Assembly: GCA_913043205.1 (NCBI GenBank)
Contig: CAJWLF010000002.1
Location: 173,206 to 211,721, forward strand
Direction: 5' to 3'
Source of the DNA: an uncultured Chloroflexota bacterium
Lineage (GTDB): Bacteria > Chloroflexota > UBA11872 > VXNJ01
DNA: 38,516 bases
Below, in pieces: positions 15,374-25,190 of the stretch. The notes under the pieces are model-generated. The model was not told the origin of the DNA. It saw only the letters and a program-made list of their open reading frames with translations, and ran no database searches. Positions within the stretch are counted from its first letter, which is position 1, and every line of letters begins with the position of its first letter. The position numbers were made by a program, and so were the translations under genes.

Positions 15374-17269
15374 TTGAGTACCTACAGCGCTGAGTCCATC
15401 GAAGTCCTAGAAGGCCTAGATGCCGTTCGGCGAAGACCAGCCATGTACATAGGAGATTCAGATAATTCAGGACTGCATCATTGCGTATTTGAAGTTGTAG
15501 ACAATAGCGTTGACGAGGCCCTAGCAGGAAACGGAAACAAAATAGAAATCGCCTTAACCAAGGACGGATACTGCAAGGTTTCTGATAACGGGCGTGGAAT
15601 TCCGGTCGATCGACACAAGAAATTAAAGAAACCAGCGTTAGAAGTGGTTATGACTACTCTGCATGCTGGCGGCAAATTTGGAGATAAGGCGTATCAGGTG
15701 TCTGGCGGACTCCACGGCGTAGGTGTATCCGTTGTAAATGCTGTGTCAGAACACTTAATTGCTGAAGTTCACCGTAACGGCAAGGTGTATCACCAAGAGT
15801 ATCGTGCTGGTAAGACAACCGGAAAACTATCGGTCATAGGAAAAACTGATCGGACAGGTACTACCATCAGCTTTAAGCCAGATCCAGAAATCTTCACTGC
15901 TCCAGGACTCTCTTTTAATTTCACGTTATTGGCAGATAGATTGCGCCAACTAGCATTTTTAGTTCCAATGCTTGAGATTACGCTTGTAGACGAACGGGAT
16001 GGCAAAATCGCCACCTATTATTTCGAAGGCGGAATCAAATCATTCGTCGAAAAGTCAGCTAGAACTCGGAAGCCCATACATAACCATCCCATATCCATTA
16101 GTGAAGTGGTCGATGATATCTCTGTATATGTAGCGTTACAGTACACAGATACATTCCGAGAAACAGTTTGGGCGTTCGCTAACACTGTTCACACAGCTGA
16201 TGGTGGCACACATATGACAGGCTTGAGGTCCGCCTTAACACGTACCATAAATGACTTTGCTAGACGGAGCGGACATCTAAAAGACAACGATCCTAATCTC
16301 ACCGGAGAAGATACGAGAGAGGGGTTGGTTGCGGTTGTAAGTGTGTTGTTACCAGAACCACAATTCGAAGCCCAGACCAAAGTTCGTCTCAATAACCCAG
16401 AAGTAGCTGGTGTAGTCCAAGCGGTGATAGGAAAAGCACTTACAGAATATCTACACGAACACCCGGGGGAGGGTCGTCGAATAGTAGACAAATGCCTGAC
16501 CGCGAGCCGTGCAAGAGTTGCTGCGCAAAGAGCACGAGATCTGGTAGTGCGAAAAGGAGCATTAGACGGAATGGCACTATCAGGCAAACTTGCTGATTGC
16601 CAGGAACGTAATGCAGATCGATCCGAGTTATTTATCGTTGAAGGTGATTCAGCCGGAGGAAACGCAAAGCAAGGCAGGGACAGAAGACATCAAGCTGTGT
16701 TGCCACTGCGAGGAAAGATACTAAACGTGGAAAAAGCAAGACTGGATAAGATGCTAGGCAACGAAGCTATACGTGATCTTACAACTGCAATTGGTACCGG
16801 GCTTGGTGAAGACTTTAACATCGAAAACCTGCGCTATGGACGGGTGATCATAATGACAGATGCCGATGTGGACGGATCACATATTCGAAGCTTGCTTCTG
16901 ACTTTCTTTTTGAGATACATGAAAGACTTGGTGGATGGAGGGAACATTTATATCGCGCTACCACCTTTGTACAAAATATCCAGCGGTCGACGCAGTACTT
17001 ACGTATATAACGAGTCTGAACGGGAAGAAGTAGTCAAGGAAATGAAAGGTTCTATAAACATACAAAGATACAAGGGGTTAGGTGAAATGAACGCAGATCA
17101 GTTATGGGATACAACGATGGATCCCGATACTAGAACCCTACTCCAAGTTGTGATGGATGATGAAGATAATGCCGACCAATTAGTTTCTGTATTGCTTGGT
17201 GATGATGTAGCGCTACGACGGCAATACATTATGCATCATTCACAAAATGTCCGGAATCTTGACGTTTAG
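15374..17269 (+). CDS. gyrB: DNA gyrase subunit B
   Basis: A full-length 631-residue type IIA topoisomerase ATPase subunit. With GyrA it introduces negative supercoils using ATP. The GHKL ATPase has GLDAVRRRPAMYIGD, FEVVDNSVDEALAG, DNGRGIPVD and GGLHGVGVSVVNAVS. The transducer follows, then the TOPRIM domain with E423-GDSAGG and D496-A-D-V-D500 binding Mg2+, and the C-terminal QRYKGLGEMNADQLWDTTMDP. No large insertion is present. The start is TTG at 15374 behind AGAGGAGTG at ideal spacing. ParE of topoisomerase IV is the main alternative, but the sequence reads as GyrB. plsX follows 33 bases later and is likely co-transcribed; gyrA and recF are not adjacent. Confidence 0.95.
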   Translation: MSTYSAESIEVLEGLDAVRRRPAMYIGDSDNSGLHHCVFEVVDNSVDEALAGNGNKIEIALTKDGYCKVSDNGRGIPVDRHKKLKKPALEVVMTTLHAGGKFGDKAYQVSGGLHGVGVSVVNAVSEHLIAEVHRNGKVYHQEYRAGKTTGKLSVIGKTDRTGTTISFKPDPEIFTAPGLSFNFTLLADRLRQLAFLVPMLEITLVDERDGKIATYYFEGGIKSFVEKSARTRKPIHNHPISISEVVDDISVYVALQYTDTFRETVWAFANTVHTADGGTHMTGLRSALTRTINDFARRSGHLKDNDPNLTGEDTREGLVAVVSVLLPEPQFEAQTKVRLNNPEVAGVVQAVIGKALTEYLHEHPGEGRRIVDKCLTASRARVAAQRARDLVVRKGALDGMALSGKLADCQERNADRSELFIVEGDSAGGNAKQGRDRRHQAVLPLRGKILNVEKARLDKMLGNEAIRDLTTAIGTGLGEDFNIENLRYGRVIIMTDADVDGSHIRSLLLTFFLRYMKDLVDGGNIYIALPPLYKISSGRRSTYVYNESEREEVVKEMKGSINIQRYKGLGEMNADQLWDTTMDPDTRTLLQVVMDDEDNADQLVSVLLGDDVALRRQYIMHHSQNVRNLDV

Positions 17270-17302
17270 TCAACAAATGTCGCCCAATCAACAAAATCAG
17301 GA

Positions 17303-18331
17303 TTGTTTAGCAGTTTGAAAACAATAATTTCTTCTGCCGGTGTATCACGCATAGCCCTAGATGCGATGGGAGGTAGCAACGCACCTAGTTCTACCGTATC
17401 AGGAGCATTAGAGGCCGCACGTGAACTAGGTATTGAATCGGTACTAGTAGGTGACAAGAAAACGTTGCAGGCTGAGCTAGCCAGCCAGGGAGCCGGACAA
17501 TCTCTAGAGATAGTGCATGCTTCCGAAGTAATAGCTATGGGTGAACATCCGGCAGAAGCACTCAGAAAAAAGAAGCATTCTTCAGTCAAGATAGCAGCCC
17601 AGTTAGTACGTGACGGAGAAGCTGGGGCCATGGTATCGATGGGTAATAGTGGAGCTACCATGGCTGCAGGAGTCCTAATCACAGGCAGAGTTGAAGGGGT
17701 ATTGAGGCCAGCCCTTGCAGTAATGCTTCCAGGAGTTAACGGAGACACCTTATTGCTAGACGTCGGAGCTAATAGCGATTGCAGTCCAGATAACTTAAGG
17801 CAATTTGCCGTGATGGGATCTGCTTACCTCAAAACAGTACTTGGCATCGATGCGCCCAGCGTTGGACAACTAAACATGGGAGAAGAGGAAGGGAAGGGCA
17901 ACCAATTAGCAATAGACTCCGAAAAATTACTTAAGGAATCACCTATCAACTACCATGGTAATGTAGAAGGGGTGGATTTATTTCGTTCCATAGTGGATAT
18001 TGCAGTATGTGACGGTTTCACTGGAAACGTAGCATTGAAAGTAGCAGAAGGTGTTGGAGATTTTGCACTCGGAACACTCGGGACAGAAATCAAAACATCA
18101 TTACTGTCCCGATTAGGAGCATTAGCATTGCGCCCGTCATTAAAAAAAATCGCAAAATCGTTCGACTACACTGAAAGGGGAGCTACCCCCTTACTCGGAT
18201 TGCGAGGCCTGATTCTTATAGGACATGGTAGATCTAATGCCAAGGCTGTAACAAATGCCATTATTCAAGCGAAAAAGGCTGTAGATTCACAATTAGCAAT
18301 TCGGGTAGCAAGTGAACTTGTATCAAATTGA
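17303..18331 (+). CDS. plsX: Phosphate acyltransferase PlsX
   Basis: A 342-residue acyl-ACP:phosphate acyltransferase that makes acyl-phosphate for PlsY in phospholipid synthesis; peripheral to the inner membrane. Key segments are RIALDAMGGSNAPSSTVSGA, GEHPAEALRKKKHSSV, AMVSMGNSGATMAAG, LLLDVGANSDCSPDNL, NMGEEEGKGNQL, VEGVDLF and CDGFTGNVALKVAEG. About 15 residues precede the usual beginning, so the start (TTG 17303, with only a weak AGGA upstream) is uncertain; a TTG at 17315 is also possible. The 33-base distance from gyrB suggests one transcript. The fapR-fabDG partners common in Firmicutes are absent. Confidence 0.92.
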   Translation: MFSSLKTIISSAGVSRIALDAMGGSNAPSSTVSGALEAARELGIESVLVGDKKTLQAELASQGAGQSLEIVHASEVIAMGEHPAEALRKKKHSSVKIAAQLVRDGEAGAMVSMGNSGATMAAGVLITGRVEGVLRPALAVMLPGVNGDTLLLDVGANSDCSPDNLRQFAVMGSAYLKTVLGIDAPSVGQLNMGEEEGKGNQLAIDSEKLLKESPINYHGNVEGVDLFRSIVDIAVCDGFTGNVALKVAEGVGDFALGTLGTEIKTSLLSRLGALALRPSLKKIAKSFDYTERGATPLLGLRGLILIGHGRSNAKAVTNAIIQAKKAVDSQLAIRVASELVSN

Positions 18332-18365
18332 GTGGACTAAATAAAAAAGACACCCAAGCCCTACA

Positions 18366-18388
18366 ATACATAGAGTACTTCTATGTAT
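18366..18388. terminator. Perfect 9-bp stem hairpin downstream of plsX
   Basis: ATACATAGA (18366-18374), loop GTACT, TCTATGTAT (18380-18388). It is 35 bases past the plsX stop, in the 202-base gap before the UDP-sugar dehydrogenase gene. The stem is strong but no T-run follows, so it may act as a 3-prime stabiliser or factor-dependent stop rather than a classic terminator. The arm resembles the palindrome at 9010-9025. Confidence 0.45.
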
Positions 18389-18533
18389 ATCAAGCGAATG
18401 TCAAATGTGGAGGGTAGCAATAATAGGAACTAGCTATTTTCAATCAAGTACATACCAATCACCAATATTGTCTAAAATCAATCATCCCTTAGTTAGCATG
18501 TGTAAATTTACCCACGTATAGGATTTATTCAAC

Positions 18534-19862
18534 TTGAGCGATATTTGTATCATCGGAACAGGCTACGTAGGACTGGTAAGCGGTGCTTGTTTCGCCGATC
18601 TAGGCAACAACGTCGTATGCCTGGACATTGACCATGAGAAAGTCGCCCGGCTGAACCGTGGTGAAATGCCTATTTTCGAACCAGGCCTAGAAGAAATCGT
18701 CGCGCGAAATAAAGTCGCAGGTCGCTTGTCATTTACAGTAGATTATAGAGAAGCAATCCCTGACAGAGATTTTGTGTTTATTGCGGTAGACACTCCTCCA
18801 GGATCCGCAGGTGAAGCAAATCTAGGAAGCGTACAGGCTGCCGTGGCTTCTTTGGCCCCTCACTTAAAAGGTCGGACAATTGTTGTCGATAAGAGTACAG
18901 TTCCGGTGGGAACAGGAGATCTAGTTAACAACCTGATTGAAACTTATCAGAAACATGATGTAGAAGCACATGTTGTTTCAAACCCAGAATTTCTGAGAGA
19001 AGGATCTGCGGTTTTTGATTTTCTAAATCCTGACCGGGTAGTGCTAGGTTCTGACGACGAACAAGCCAAGCAGGACGTAGCCTTCCTATATCGATCATTC
19101 AAATGCCCCAAAATATTCACTGATTTGAGAACAGCTGAGATGATTAAATATGCGTCTAATGCATTTCTTGCTACTAGAGTCTCCTTCATCAATGAGATAG
19201 CAGACATGTGTGAAAAGCTGGGAGCAGATGTAACTGAGGTGTCCCGAGGAATGGGTCTAGACAATCGAATTGGAGTCGGATTTCTTAGTGCTGGATTGGG
19301 TTGGGGCGGTAGCTGTTTTCGCAAAGATGTCATGGCACTAGAACACATGGGAGCCGTAAACGGGACGCACCCTCAATTATTGCGAGCCGTCATGGAAATC
19401 AATCGCGATATGCGTCGATCGATAGTACGCAAATTACGGAATCAATTAGGTGAACTTAGAGGACTAACTATTTGCGTACTGGGATTAGCTTTTAAACCAA
19501 ATACTGATGACGTGCGAGACGCCCCTGCACTGGAAGTTATAAGGCTACTCGTTGCCGAAGGGGCAGTGGTAAATGCTTATGATCCAAAGGCTATGCACAG
19601 GGCTGCTGCAGAAATTGATTCCATCAATTTTGCTAACACAGCATACGAAGCGTTGAAAGAAGCAGACGCAGCTATATTGTGCACCGAATGGAATGAATTT
19701 CGTGAAATTGACTGGGAACATGCAGGAACATTAATGAAACAACGAGTTCTACTTGACGGTCGAAATGTATACGACCCCACTGAAATGTCTGAGATTGGGT
19801 TTTCATACATAGGGGTAGGCAGAGGGGGCTATAACGATAGTCCACTCAGGCAAAACTCTTAG
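18534..19862 (+). CDS. UDP-glucose/GDP-mannose-type 6-dehydrogenase
   Basis: A 442-residue nucleotide-sugar dehydrogenase that oxidises C6 of a UDP- or GDP-hexose to a uronate in two NAD-dependent steps. It shows the Rossmann motif CIIGTGYVGLVSGACFADLG, FVFIAVDTPPG, VVDKSTVPVGTG, SNPEFLREGSAVFDFLNPDR, catalytic Cys261 in GLGWGGSCFRKD and the C-terminal LGLAFKPNTDDVRDAPALEV. UDP-glucose is the commonest substrate for this sequence type; UDP-ManNAc dehydrogenases are close. It supplies uronic acids for surface polysaccharide. The start is TTG at 18534 with AGGA about 10 bases upstream. No glycosyltransferase neighbours. Confidence 0.9.
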   Translation: MSDICIIGTGYVGLVSGACFADLGNNVVCLDIDHEKVARLNRGEMPIFEPGLEEIVARNKVAGRLSFTVDYREAIPDRDFVFIAVDTPPGSAGEANLGSVQAAVASLAPHLKGRTIVVDKSTVPVGTGDLVNNLIETYQKHDVEAHVVSNPEFLREGSAVFDFLNPDRVVLGSDDEQAKQDVAFLYRSFKCPKIFTDLRTAEMIKYASNAFLATRVSFINEIADMCEKLGADVTEVSRGMGLDNRIGVGFLSAGLGWGGSCFRKDVMALEHMGAVNGTHPQLLRAVMEINRDMRRSIVRKLRNQLGELRGLTICVLGLAFKPNTDDVRDAPALEVIRLLVAEGAVVNAYDPKAMHRAAAEIDSINFANTAYEALKEADAAILCTEWNEFREIDWEHAGTLMKQRVLLDGRNVYDPTEMSEIGFSYIGVGRGGYNDSPLRQNS

Positions 19863-19960
19863 AGTTTTTATCCCATAATATTGAATGCCCGCCGAACCTG
19901 AACAGGACGTCTACAATCGATCATACCGTCACTAATAAACAGATTGCCTCAATTTTAGAT

Positions 19961-21652
19961 ATGATTGGGGACGCATTGGAAATACAGGGAGAAAACCCTA
20001 ATCGAGTACGTTCCTACCGCACTGCTTCCCGACGAATTGAAGCCAGCAATGTGAACGTGATGCAGTCAGTACTTGATGGTGATATTGGTAACATACCAGG
20101 AGTCGGCAAGACCATTGCTGAAATTATAAAAGAATTCACACTCACTGGCTCTAGTAGCCAATTATCAGACGCCAGAGACAGCCTTCCAGACGGAATATTC
20201 GATCTATTGAAACTGCAGGGGTTGGGACCTAAAACCGTAGGAAGGTTGTATAGAGAACTAAACATCGATGGTATAGACACACTCGAACAGGCAGCCCTAT
20301 CGGGAAGAATCAGAGAATTGTCAGGGATGGGTGTCAAACGCGAACGACGCATTGTTTCTGAAATAACATTATTCCGGCAAAGAGCAGGATGCTATTTGTT
20401 AGGCGACGCTTATCCAGCTGCAACCGCTTTAGTAGATTCATTCATCGGCAACACCGACATTCAACGAATAGGAATTGCTGGAGCTATACGCCGAGGTGAG
20501 TCTACAGTCAGGAAAGTAGAACTCGTAGCCAGCACTTATTCACCAGCAGAAGATTGTAGTCGCAGCTTGAACAACAAGATATCCCTGAAATCAATATCAA
20601 AAAATCTTCTTAGTGGACAATTAAACAACGGACTCCCTGTGCAAATACACTTATGTCAACCTAGAGCCTATGCTGCTAACTTGCTATGGCACACAGGTTC
20701 GAAAAATCATGTCGATAGGCTTAGACAGATTGCTACCTCAAGAGACATGATCCTAGATCCTGAAGGCCTTAGACATAAATCTGACGGACAGACAACTACT
20801 GATAATGATGAAGCAGCTATCTATAAATGCTTAGGGATGCCATTCATACCAGCAGAATTAAGAGAAAACCAAGGTGAAATTGAGGCAGCTCTAGAAAACA
20901 GACTACCAGCGTTGATCAATCTGTCAGACATAGTTGGTGAGTTGCATACCCACTCAGATTGGAGTGACGGATCAGACACCTTACAAGACATGATTTCTGC
21001 TGCCATTCGCGAAAACTTGGAGTATTACGTCGTAAGTGATCATTCCCATTCTCTACAAATAGCTAATGGGTTAGACGTTGTTCGACTAATGGAACAAAGG
21101 TCGGAAGTGAATAAGATCGCCATGCAGACTAAGGGATTGTCTGTGTTGCATGGGTCAGAAACCGATATATTGAAAAACGGAGAACTAGATTTCGAGGACG
21201 ATATTTTACAACAATTGGATTGGGTCACCGCATCAATACACACATCATTTAGCCAATCTAGAACCAAACAAACCGAACGAATGATCCGAGCAGTCAGAAA
21301 CCCTTTTGTTGACTCTATAGGTCACCCCACCGGAAGAATTCTAAATCAAAGAGAAGCATATGACATTGATATTACACAGGTCATAAATGCTGCCATAGAA
21401 ACGGGCACCGCAATGGAGCTTAATGCTATGCCAGATCGACTTGATTTACCAGATACACACGCTCGAATAGCAGTAGATCAAGGGGCAAAATTGGTCATAA
21501 ATACAGACGCCCATTCTGCAAGACATTTGTCCCTTTTGTATTACGGTGTGATCACTGCACGTAGAGCATGGGTTACAAAAGAACATGTACTCAATTGCAT
21601 GTCGCTGGACGAACTAACAGATTGGCGTAAATCTAGGATTGCAAATAGTTAA
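19961..21652 (+). CDS. polX: PolX-type protein: degenerate X-family polymerase fused to PHP phosphoesterase
   Basis: From ATG 19961 it has 563 residues with the bacterial PolX layout: the 8-kDa/HhH region (ENPNRVRSYRTASRRIE; GVGKTIAEI; LQGLGPKTVGRLY; SGMGVKRERRI), Pol-beta palm, then PHP. In the palm the usual AGSxRRGxETVxDxD reads GAIRRGESTVRKVELV, so the two Asp are Lys185 and Glu187; the third Asp (VQxDL) is His230 in LPVQIHL. The polymerase is probably dead. PHP motifs are intact: GELHTHSDWSDG (H329, H331), SDHSHS, LHGSETDI, ASIHTSF, GHPTGR and NTDAHS, so 3-5 exonuclease/phosphoesterase activity is expected. Homology (TVTNKQIASILD) extends in frame upstream of the ATG to about 19916 without any ATG/GTG/TTG. 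The ugd stop is 98 bases upstream. Confidence 0.88.
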   Translation: MIGDALEIQGENPNRVRSYRTASRRIEASNVNVMQSVLDGDIGNIPGVGKTIAEIIKEFTLTGSSSQLSDARDSLPDGIFDLLKLQGLGPKTVGRLYRELNIDGIDTLEQAALSGRIRELSGMGVKRERRIVSEITLFRQRAGCYLLGDAYPAATALVDSFIGNTDIQRIGIAGAIRRGESTVRKVELVASTYSPAEDCSRSLNNKISLKSISKNLLSGQLNNGLPVQIHLCQPRAYAANLLWHTGSKNHVDRLRQIATSRDMILDPEGLRHKSDGQTTTDNDEAAIYKCLGMPFIPAELRENQGEIEAALENRLPALINLSDIVGELHTHSDWSDGSDTLQDMISAAIRENLEYYVVSDHSHSLQIANGLDVVRLMEQRSEVNKIAMQTKGLSVLHGSETDILKNGELDFEDDILQQLDWVTASIHTSFSQSRTKQTERMIRAVRNPFVDSIGHPTGRILNQREAYDIDITQVINAAIETGTAMELNAMPDRLDLPDTHARIAVDQGAKLVINTDAHSARHLSLLYYGVITARRAWVTKEHVLNCMSLDELTDWRKSRIANS

Positions 21653-21661
21653 ATGCCATAC

Positions 21662-22561
21662 CTACTCAAAAACAGCCTCACGGAAAAACCCGTCCACTTT
21701 ATCTAAGTAAGCATTGGGATCAAGGTCAAAAGATTCCACGTGCCCCGCATTTTCCACCCGCCAAAGCGCCTTTGGATTATTCGCTGCCTGATAGAGTAGT
21801 TCCGCATCCCTAGGATCAACAATTTGATCCTGACTCCCTTGGATCAGCATAACTGGACGAGGCGATATTCTTGCTATTTCGTCGACAGGTCTTAGAAGAC
21901 TAATCTTCGCATTCGCTATAAATTCAGAAACTCGCACAATAGGAGTCTGAAATGGATATGCAGGTAGACCGGTTATTGCACGGAACGCGAACGGTACGTT
22001 GTCTTCCACAGTAGCAAATGCACTGTCAGCAACAACCGCTTTGATGCGTTGATCGCAGGCCGCCGCCATAATGCCAACGGCCCCACCCATGGAATTCCCC
22101 AGTACTACGAACATACTTTCTTCGCTGTTAGTCTCCAGAAAATCAATTGCACCCAGTAAATCCTGAGTCTCTCGCGTTCCCAAGCTAGTTGTAGAACCAC
22201 CACTTTCACCAGAACCGGAAAAATCAAATACAAAAACACCAAATCCACGATCAGCCAATCCTTGTGCCCGTGTCTCCATTTCATAATGGTTTGTCCAAAC
22301 GCCGTGGCACAATATCACAGATATATTTACTTCAGTAGGAGCAATGTGCCAACCAATCAATCCTGTACCAGTCCGACTCCTAAATCTGACCTTATCAGCT
22401 CGCATTGATGGCTTGTAATCCGGCGGTCGATAATCACGCACTGCATGCGTTAATTTCCAAGATGTACGCAATATTATTGCCACATACGTAACAATTAGGC
22501 TCACAAACACTAGCAAAGGCCAATTTGATCCAGAATTGGCGTCTGGCCGTCGATCAGACAA
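21662..22561 (-). CDS. Membrane-anchored alpha/beta hydrolase, last gene of the trp operon
   Basis: A 299-residue serine hydrolase. One transmembrane helix (about residues 14-33, WPLLVFVSLIVTYVAIIL) precedes the hydrolase domain with VILCHGVWTNHYEMETRAQG, the elbow VVLGNSMGGAVGIMAA (nucleophile Ser), QGSQDQIVDPRDAELLY (acid) and ENAGHVESF (His). Its start, TTG 22561, overlaps the trpA stop by 8 bases, so it is translated from the trp transcript. No link with tryptophan synthesis is known for this family; the coupling may only secure expression. It resembles DUF1100/BAAT-like esterases, with the substrate unknown. The gene is convergent with the PolX gene, 9 bases away. Confidence 0.85.
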   Translation of the reverse strand: MSDRRPDANSGSNWPLLVFVSLIVTYVAIILRTSWKLTHAVRDYRPPDYKPSMRADKVRFRSRTGTGLIGWHIAPTEVNISVILCHGVWTNHYEMETRAQGLADRGFGVFVFDFSGSGESGGSTTSLGTRETQDLLGAIDFLETNSEESMFVVLGNSMGGAVGIMAAACDQRIKAVVADSAFATVEDNVPFAFRAITGLPAYPFQTPIVRVSEFIANAKISLLRPVDEIARISPRPVMLIQGSQDQIVDPRDAELLYQAANNPKALWRVENAGHVESFDLDPNAYLDKVDGFFREAVFE

Positions 22562-23366
22562 CGTCGTCCATTCCTTTAGCAGCCGCAGATAAATCCCTCA
22601 CCAACTGGCCCGCTTGCATATTTCTGACACTTAGATCAGTGTCGCCACACACACGAACAAAAGCACTCCCAACTACCACTCCATCAGCATTTCCTCTCAA
22701 GGAAATAACGTGTTTAGCACTGCTGATACCAAACCCCACAACTAACGGCCGATCCGTCAACTTTTTAGTTTCTTTCAGGAAATCAACTACGCCAGGATCC
22801 AATTGATCACGCTCTCCAGTAACTCCAGTCAACGACACACAATAGATGAACCCATCTCCAGATTCTATGACAATTTTTGCACGATTCGGATCCGTCGTAG
22901 GTGCCAAAAATTGTACTAAAATTGCATCCGATTTACGCATAACTTTTTGGAATTCCATTGCCTCTTCTGGAGGTAGATCAGCTACGACCAGTCCATCAAT
23001 ACCTGCGTCGCGAACCCTGTCACCAAGTTTGTATAGCCCATACGCAATAAACGGATTAACATAACCCATGAGCAATATACCTGCTTGCTCATAATCAGCA
23101 CGTAATCGAGATGCTAGTCCAATGCAATCATCCAAAGTAATGCCATTATCAATAGCTACTTGAGACGATTCTTGTATAGTCATTCCCTCTGCCATAGGAT
23201 CCGAAAAAGGCACACCTAGTTCGATTACTTCCGCACCTGACTCCAACGCAATCCTAGCAAGTTCCTCGGAAGCTGAAAGATCTGGATACCCTACTGTCAG
23301 AAATATATTTAATACTACACGATTTTCCTGCTTAGCAATTTCATACAAACGATTTAGCCGGCTCAT
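22554..23366 (-). CDS. trpA: Tryptophan synthase alpha chain
   Basis: A 270-residue TIM barrel that splits indole-3-glycerol phosphate to indole and glyceraldehyde-3-phosphate; indole is channelled to TrpB. It contains [21 protein letters not shown] with the catalytic Glu and Asp, [15 protein letters not shown], the phosphate loop [10 protein letters not shown] and [10 protein letters not shown]. Length is normal. The ATG start overlaps the trpB stop by 4 bases (ATGA), and its own end overlaps the following hydrolase start. Confidence 0.96.
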   Translation of the reverse strand: MSRLNRLYEIAKQENRVVLNIFLTVGYPDLSASEELARIALESGAEVIELGVPFSDPMAEGMTIQESSQVAIDNGITLDDCIGLASRLRADYEQAGILLMGYVNPFIAYGLYKLGDRVRDAGIDGLVVADLPPEEAMEFQKVMRKSDAILVQFLAPTTDPNRAKIVIESGDGFIYCVSLTGVTGERDQLDPGVVDFLKETKKLTDRPLVVGFGISSAKHVISLRGNADGVVVGSAFVRVCGDTDLSVRNMQAGQLVRDLSAAAKGMDDVV

Positions 23367-24571
23367 ATGTGCAGATCGAGTTCCTTGACGACAGTCCCCA
23401 TATCTTTGTCGCCCCGACCTGATAAATTTGCAACAACTACATCATCCCTACTCATAGTTGAAGCTAATTTCACGGCATGATAGATAGCATGGGCAGATTC
23501 AAGAGCTGGGATTATGCCTTCCGTTTTTGCCAGTAATTGAAGTGCTTCCAAAGCCTGGTCATCGGTAACCGACACATATTCAGCACGGCCCATTTCTCGC
23601 AAATTAGTATGTTCTGGCCCTACCCCTGGATAATCTAATCCAGCTGAAATGCTATGGGCTTCAGCAATTTGCCCATAATCATCTTGTAAAACATAGGTTC
23701 TAGCCCCATGGAGAACTCCAGGCTTTCCCTTTTCCAGAGTAGCCGCATGCCGGGTGGAAGTCACTCCGCACCCGGCGGCTTCAACACCTATCAACCTAAC
23801 TTCTTCATCTTGAATAAAATCAAAGAATGCTCCAATTGCATTGCTTCCCCCTCCAACACACGCAACAACAGCATCTGGCAAATTACCAATTCTCTCAATC
23901 ATTTGTAATCGAATCTCTTCACCTATAACTCGCTGAAAATCTCTCACAATCATTGGATACGGATGCGGTCCAGCCACCGATCCCAACAAATAGTATGTCG
24001 TACGAACATTAGTTACCCAATCGCGAATAGCCTCATTGATAGCGTCTTTTAGAGTCTTACTGCCCGTTTTGACCGGAACCACCTCGGCCCCCAAAACTTT
24101 CATGCGAAAAACGTTAAGTTGTTGTCTCTGCACATCCAAGTCACCCATGTAAATGGCACACTCCAAGCCCAGCATTGAACAGACGGTTGCGGTAGCCACC
24201 CCATGCTGACCAGCGCCAGTTTCCGCTATCACACGCGGTTTACCCATCATTTGAGCAAGAAGCCCTTGCCCAAGGGCAGCATTGATCTTATGAGCGCCAG
24301 TGTGAGCAAGATCTTCCCGTTTCAAATATATTTGGCCTCCCCCAGCATGTTCGGTCAAACCAGAAGCGAAATACAGTGGTGTCGGCCTCCCAGCATAATG
24401 CGTCAGTAAATCGCCGAGACGCTTCTTAAACTCAGGATCCCTACGGATATACCTGTATGATTCATCCAATTCACGGACAGCTGGCATCAAAGTTTCAGGG
24501 AGATACATACCCCCCCACACACCAAAATTACCATACCCATCCGGCAATTCTTTCAAGTCTTTAGTCTTCAA
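23363..24571 (-). CDS. trpB: Tryptophan synthase beta chain
   Basis: A 402-residue PLP enzyme that condenses indole and serine to tryptophan. The PLP lysine is in [20 protein letters not shown], followed by [30 protein letters not shown] binds the PLP phosphate, and [14 protein letters not shown] and [10 protein letters not shown] are further family marks. It is the TrpB1 type that pairs with TrpA, as the ATGA overlap with trpA suggests. The start is TTG at 24571 with AGGG about 9 bases upstream; 10 bases separate it from trpF. Confidence 0.97.
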   Translation of the reverse strand: MKTKDLKELPDGYGNFGVWGGMYLPETLMPAVRELDESYRYIRRDPEFKKRLGDLLTHYAGRPTPLYFASGLTEHAGGGQIYLKREDLAHTGAHKINAALGQGLLAQMMGKPRVIAETGAGQHGVATATVCSMLGLECAIYMGDLDVQRQQLNVFRMKVLGAEVVPVKTGSKTLKDAINEAIRDWVTNVRTTYYLLGSVAGPHPYPMIVRDFQRVIGEEIRLQMIERIGNLPDAVVACVGGGSNAIGAFFDFIQDEEVRLIGVEAAGCGVTSTRHAATLEKGKPGVLHGARTYVLQDDYGQIAEAHSISAGLDYPGVGPEHTNLREMGRAEYVSVTDDQALEALQLLAKTEGIIPALESAHAIYHAVKLASTMSRDDVVVANLSGRGDKDMGTVVKELDLHI

Positions 24572-24581
24572 ATACTCAACC

Positions 24582-25190
24582 CTAAGCTAGTCTTGCAACA
24601 CTTATAAATCGTCGAATCATATCCTCATCTTTAGCTCCATAATTCTCCACACCACTCGATACGTCTACTCCCCAAGGCCTTACAGATTCAACAACATCGG
24701 CAACATTATGTATGTTTAACCCTCCGCCTAATAGCACGCGCACATGACCGGGCAACGAAGAAACAAGTGAATAATCCCAGTCGGAACCATGCCCTCCACC
24801 ATCACCTGGTGCATCCACATGGATTATTTGATCTTCACAACGATCTTCTATCGGAGGAACCAATTTAGACCCTAAGAACCTGTAAGTCCTCATAAAAGGA
24901 AGTTTTAAAGAGTCAGCAAATTGTACAGTTTCATTACCAGAAAGCTGCGCTAGATCGGCACCTGTACTTTCCATCCCATCAATTACATCACTGACAGAAG
25001 AATCCTGAAAGATGGCTACTTTCATCACGGTATCTGGGACGGAATCGAATATTGCTCGTCCGACTTCCAGGGAAACCTTTCGACGGGAAGGTGCTAATAT
25101 AATCCCTATCATATCGGCCCCAGCATCAACGGCGACTTCAGCAATCGCAGGAGAACGCACTCCACATATTTTCACTTTCAGATTATCCAT
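24582..25190 (-). CDS. trpF: Phosphoribosylanthranilate isomerase
   Basis: TIM-barrel enzyme of about 202 residues catalysing the Amadori rearrangement of phosphoribosylanthranilate to CdRP. Motifs are [20 protein letters not shown] with the catalytic Cys, [29 protein letters not shown] and GVDVSSGVE. The ATG at 25190 is preferred; a TTG at 25202 would add four residues. The start overlaps the trpC stop by 8 bases, indicating translational coupling. It is separate from trpC, not fused as in enterics. Confidence 0.94.
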   Translation of the reverse strand: MDNLKVKICGVRSPAIAEVAVDAGADMIGIILAPSRRKVSLEVGRAIFDSVPDTVMKVAIFQDSSVSDVIDGMESTGADLAQLSGNETVQFADSLKLPFMRTYRFLGSKLVPPIEDRCEDQIIHVDAPGDGGGHGSDWDYSLVSSLPGHVRVLLGGGLNIHNVADVVESVRPWGVDVSSGVENYGAKDEDMIRRFISVARLA

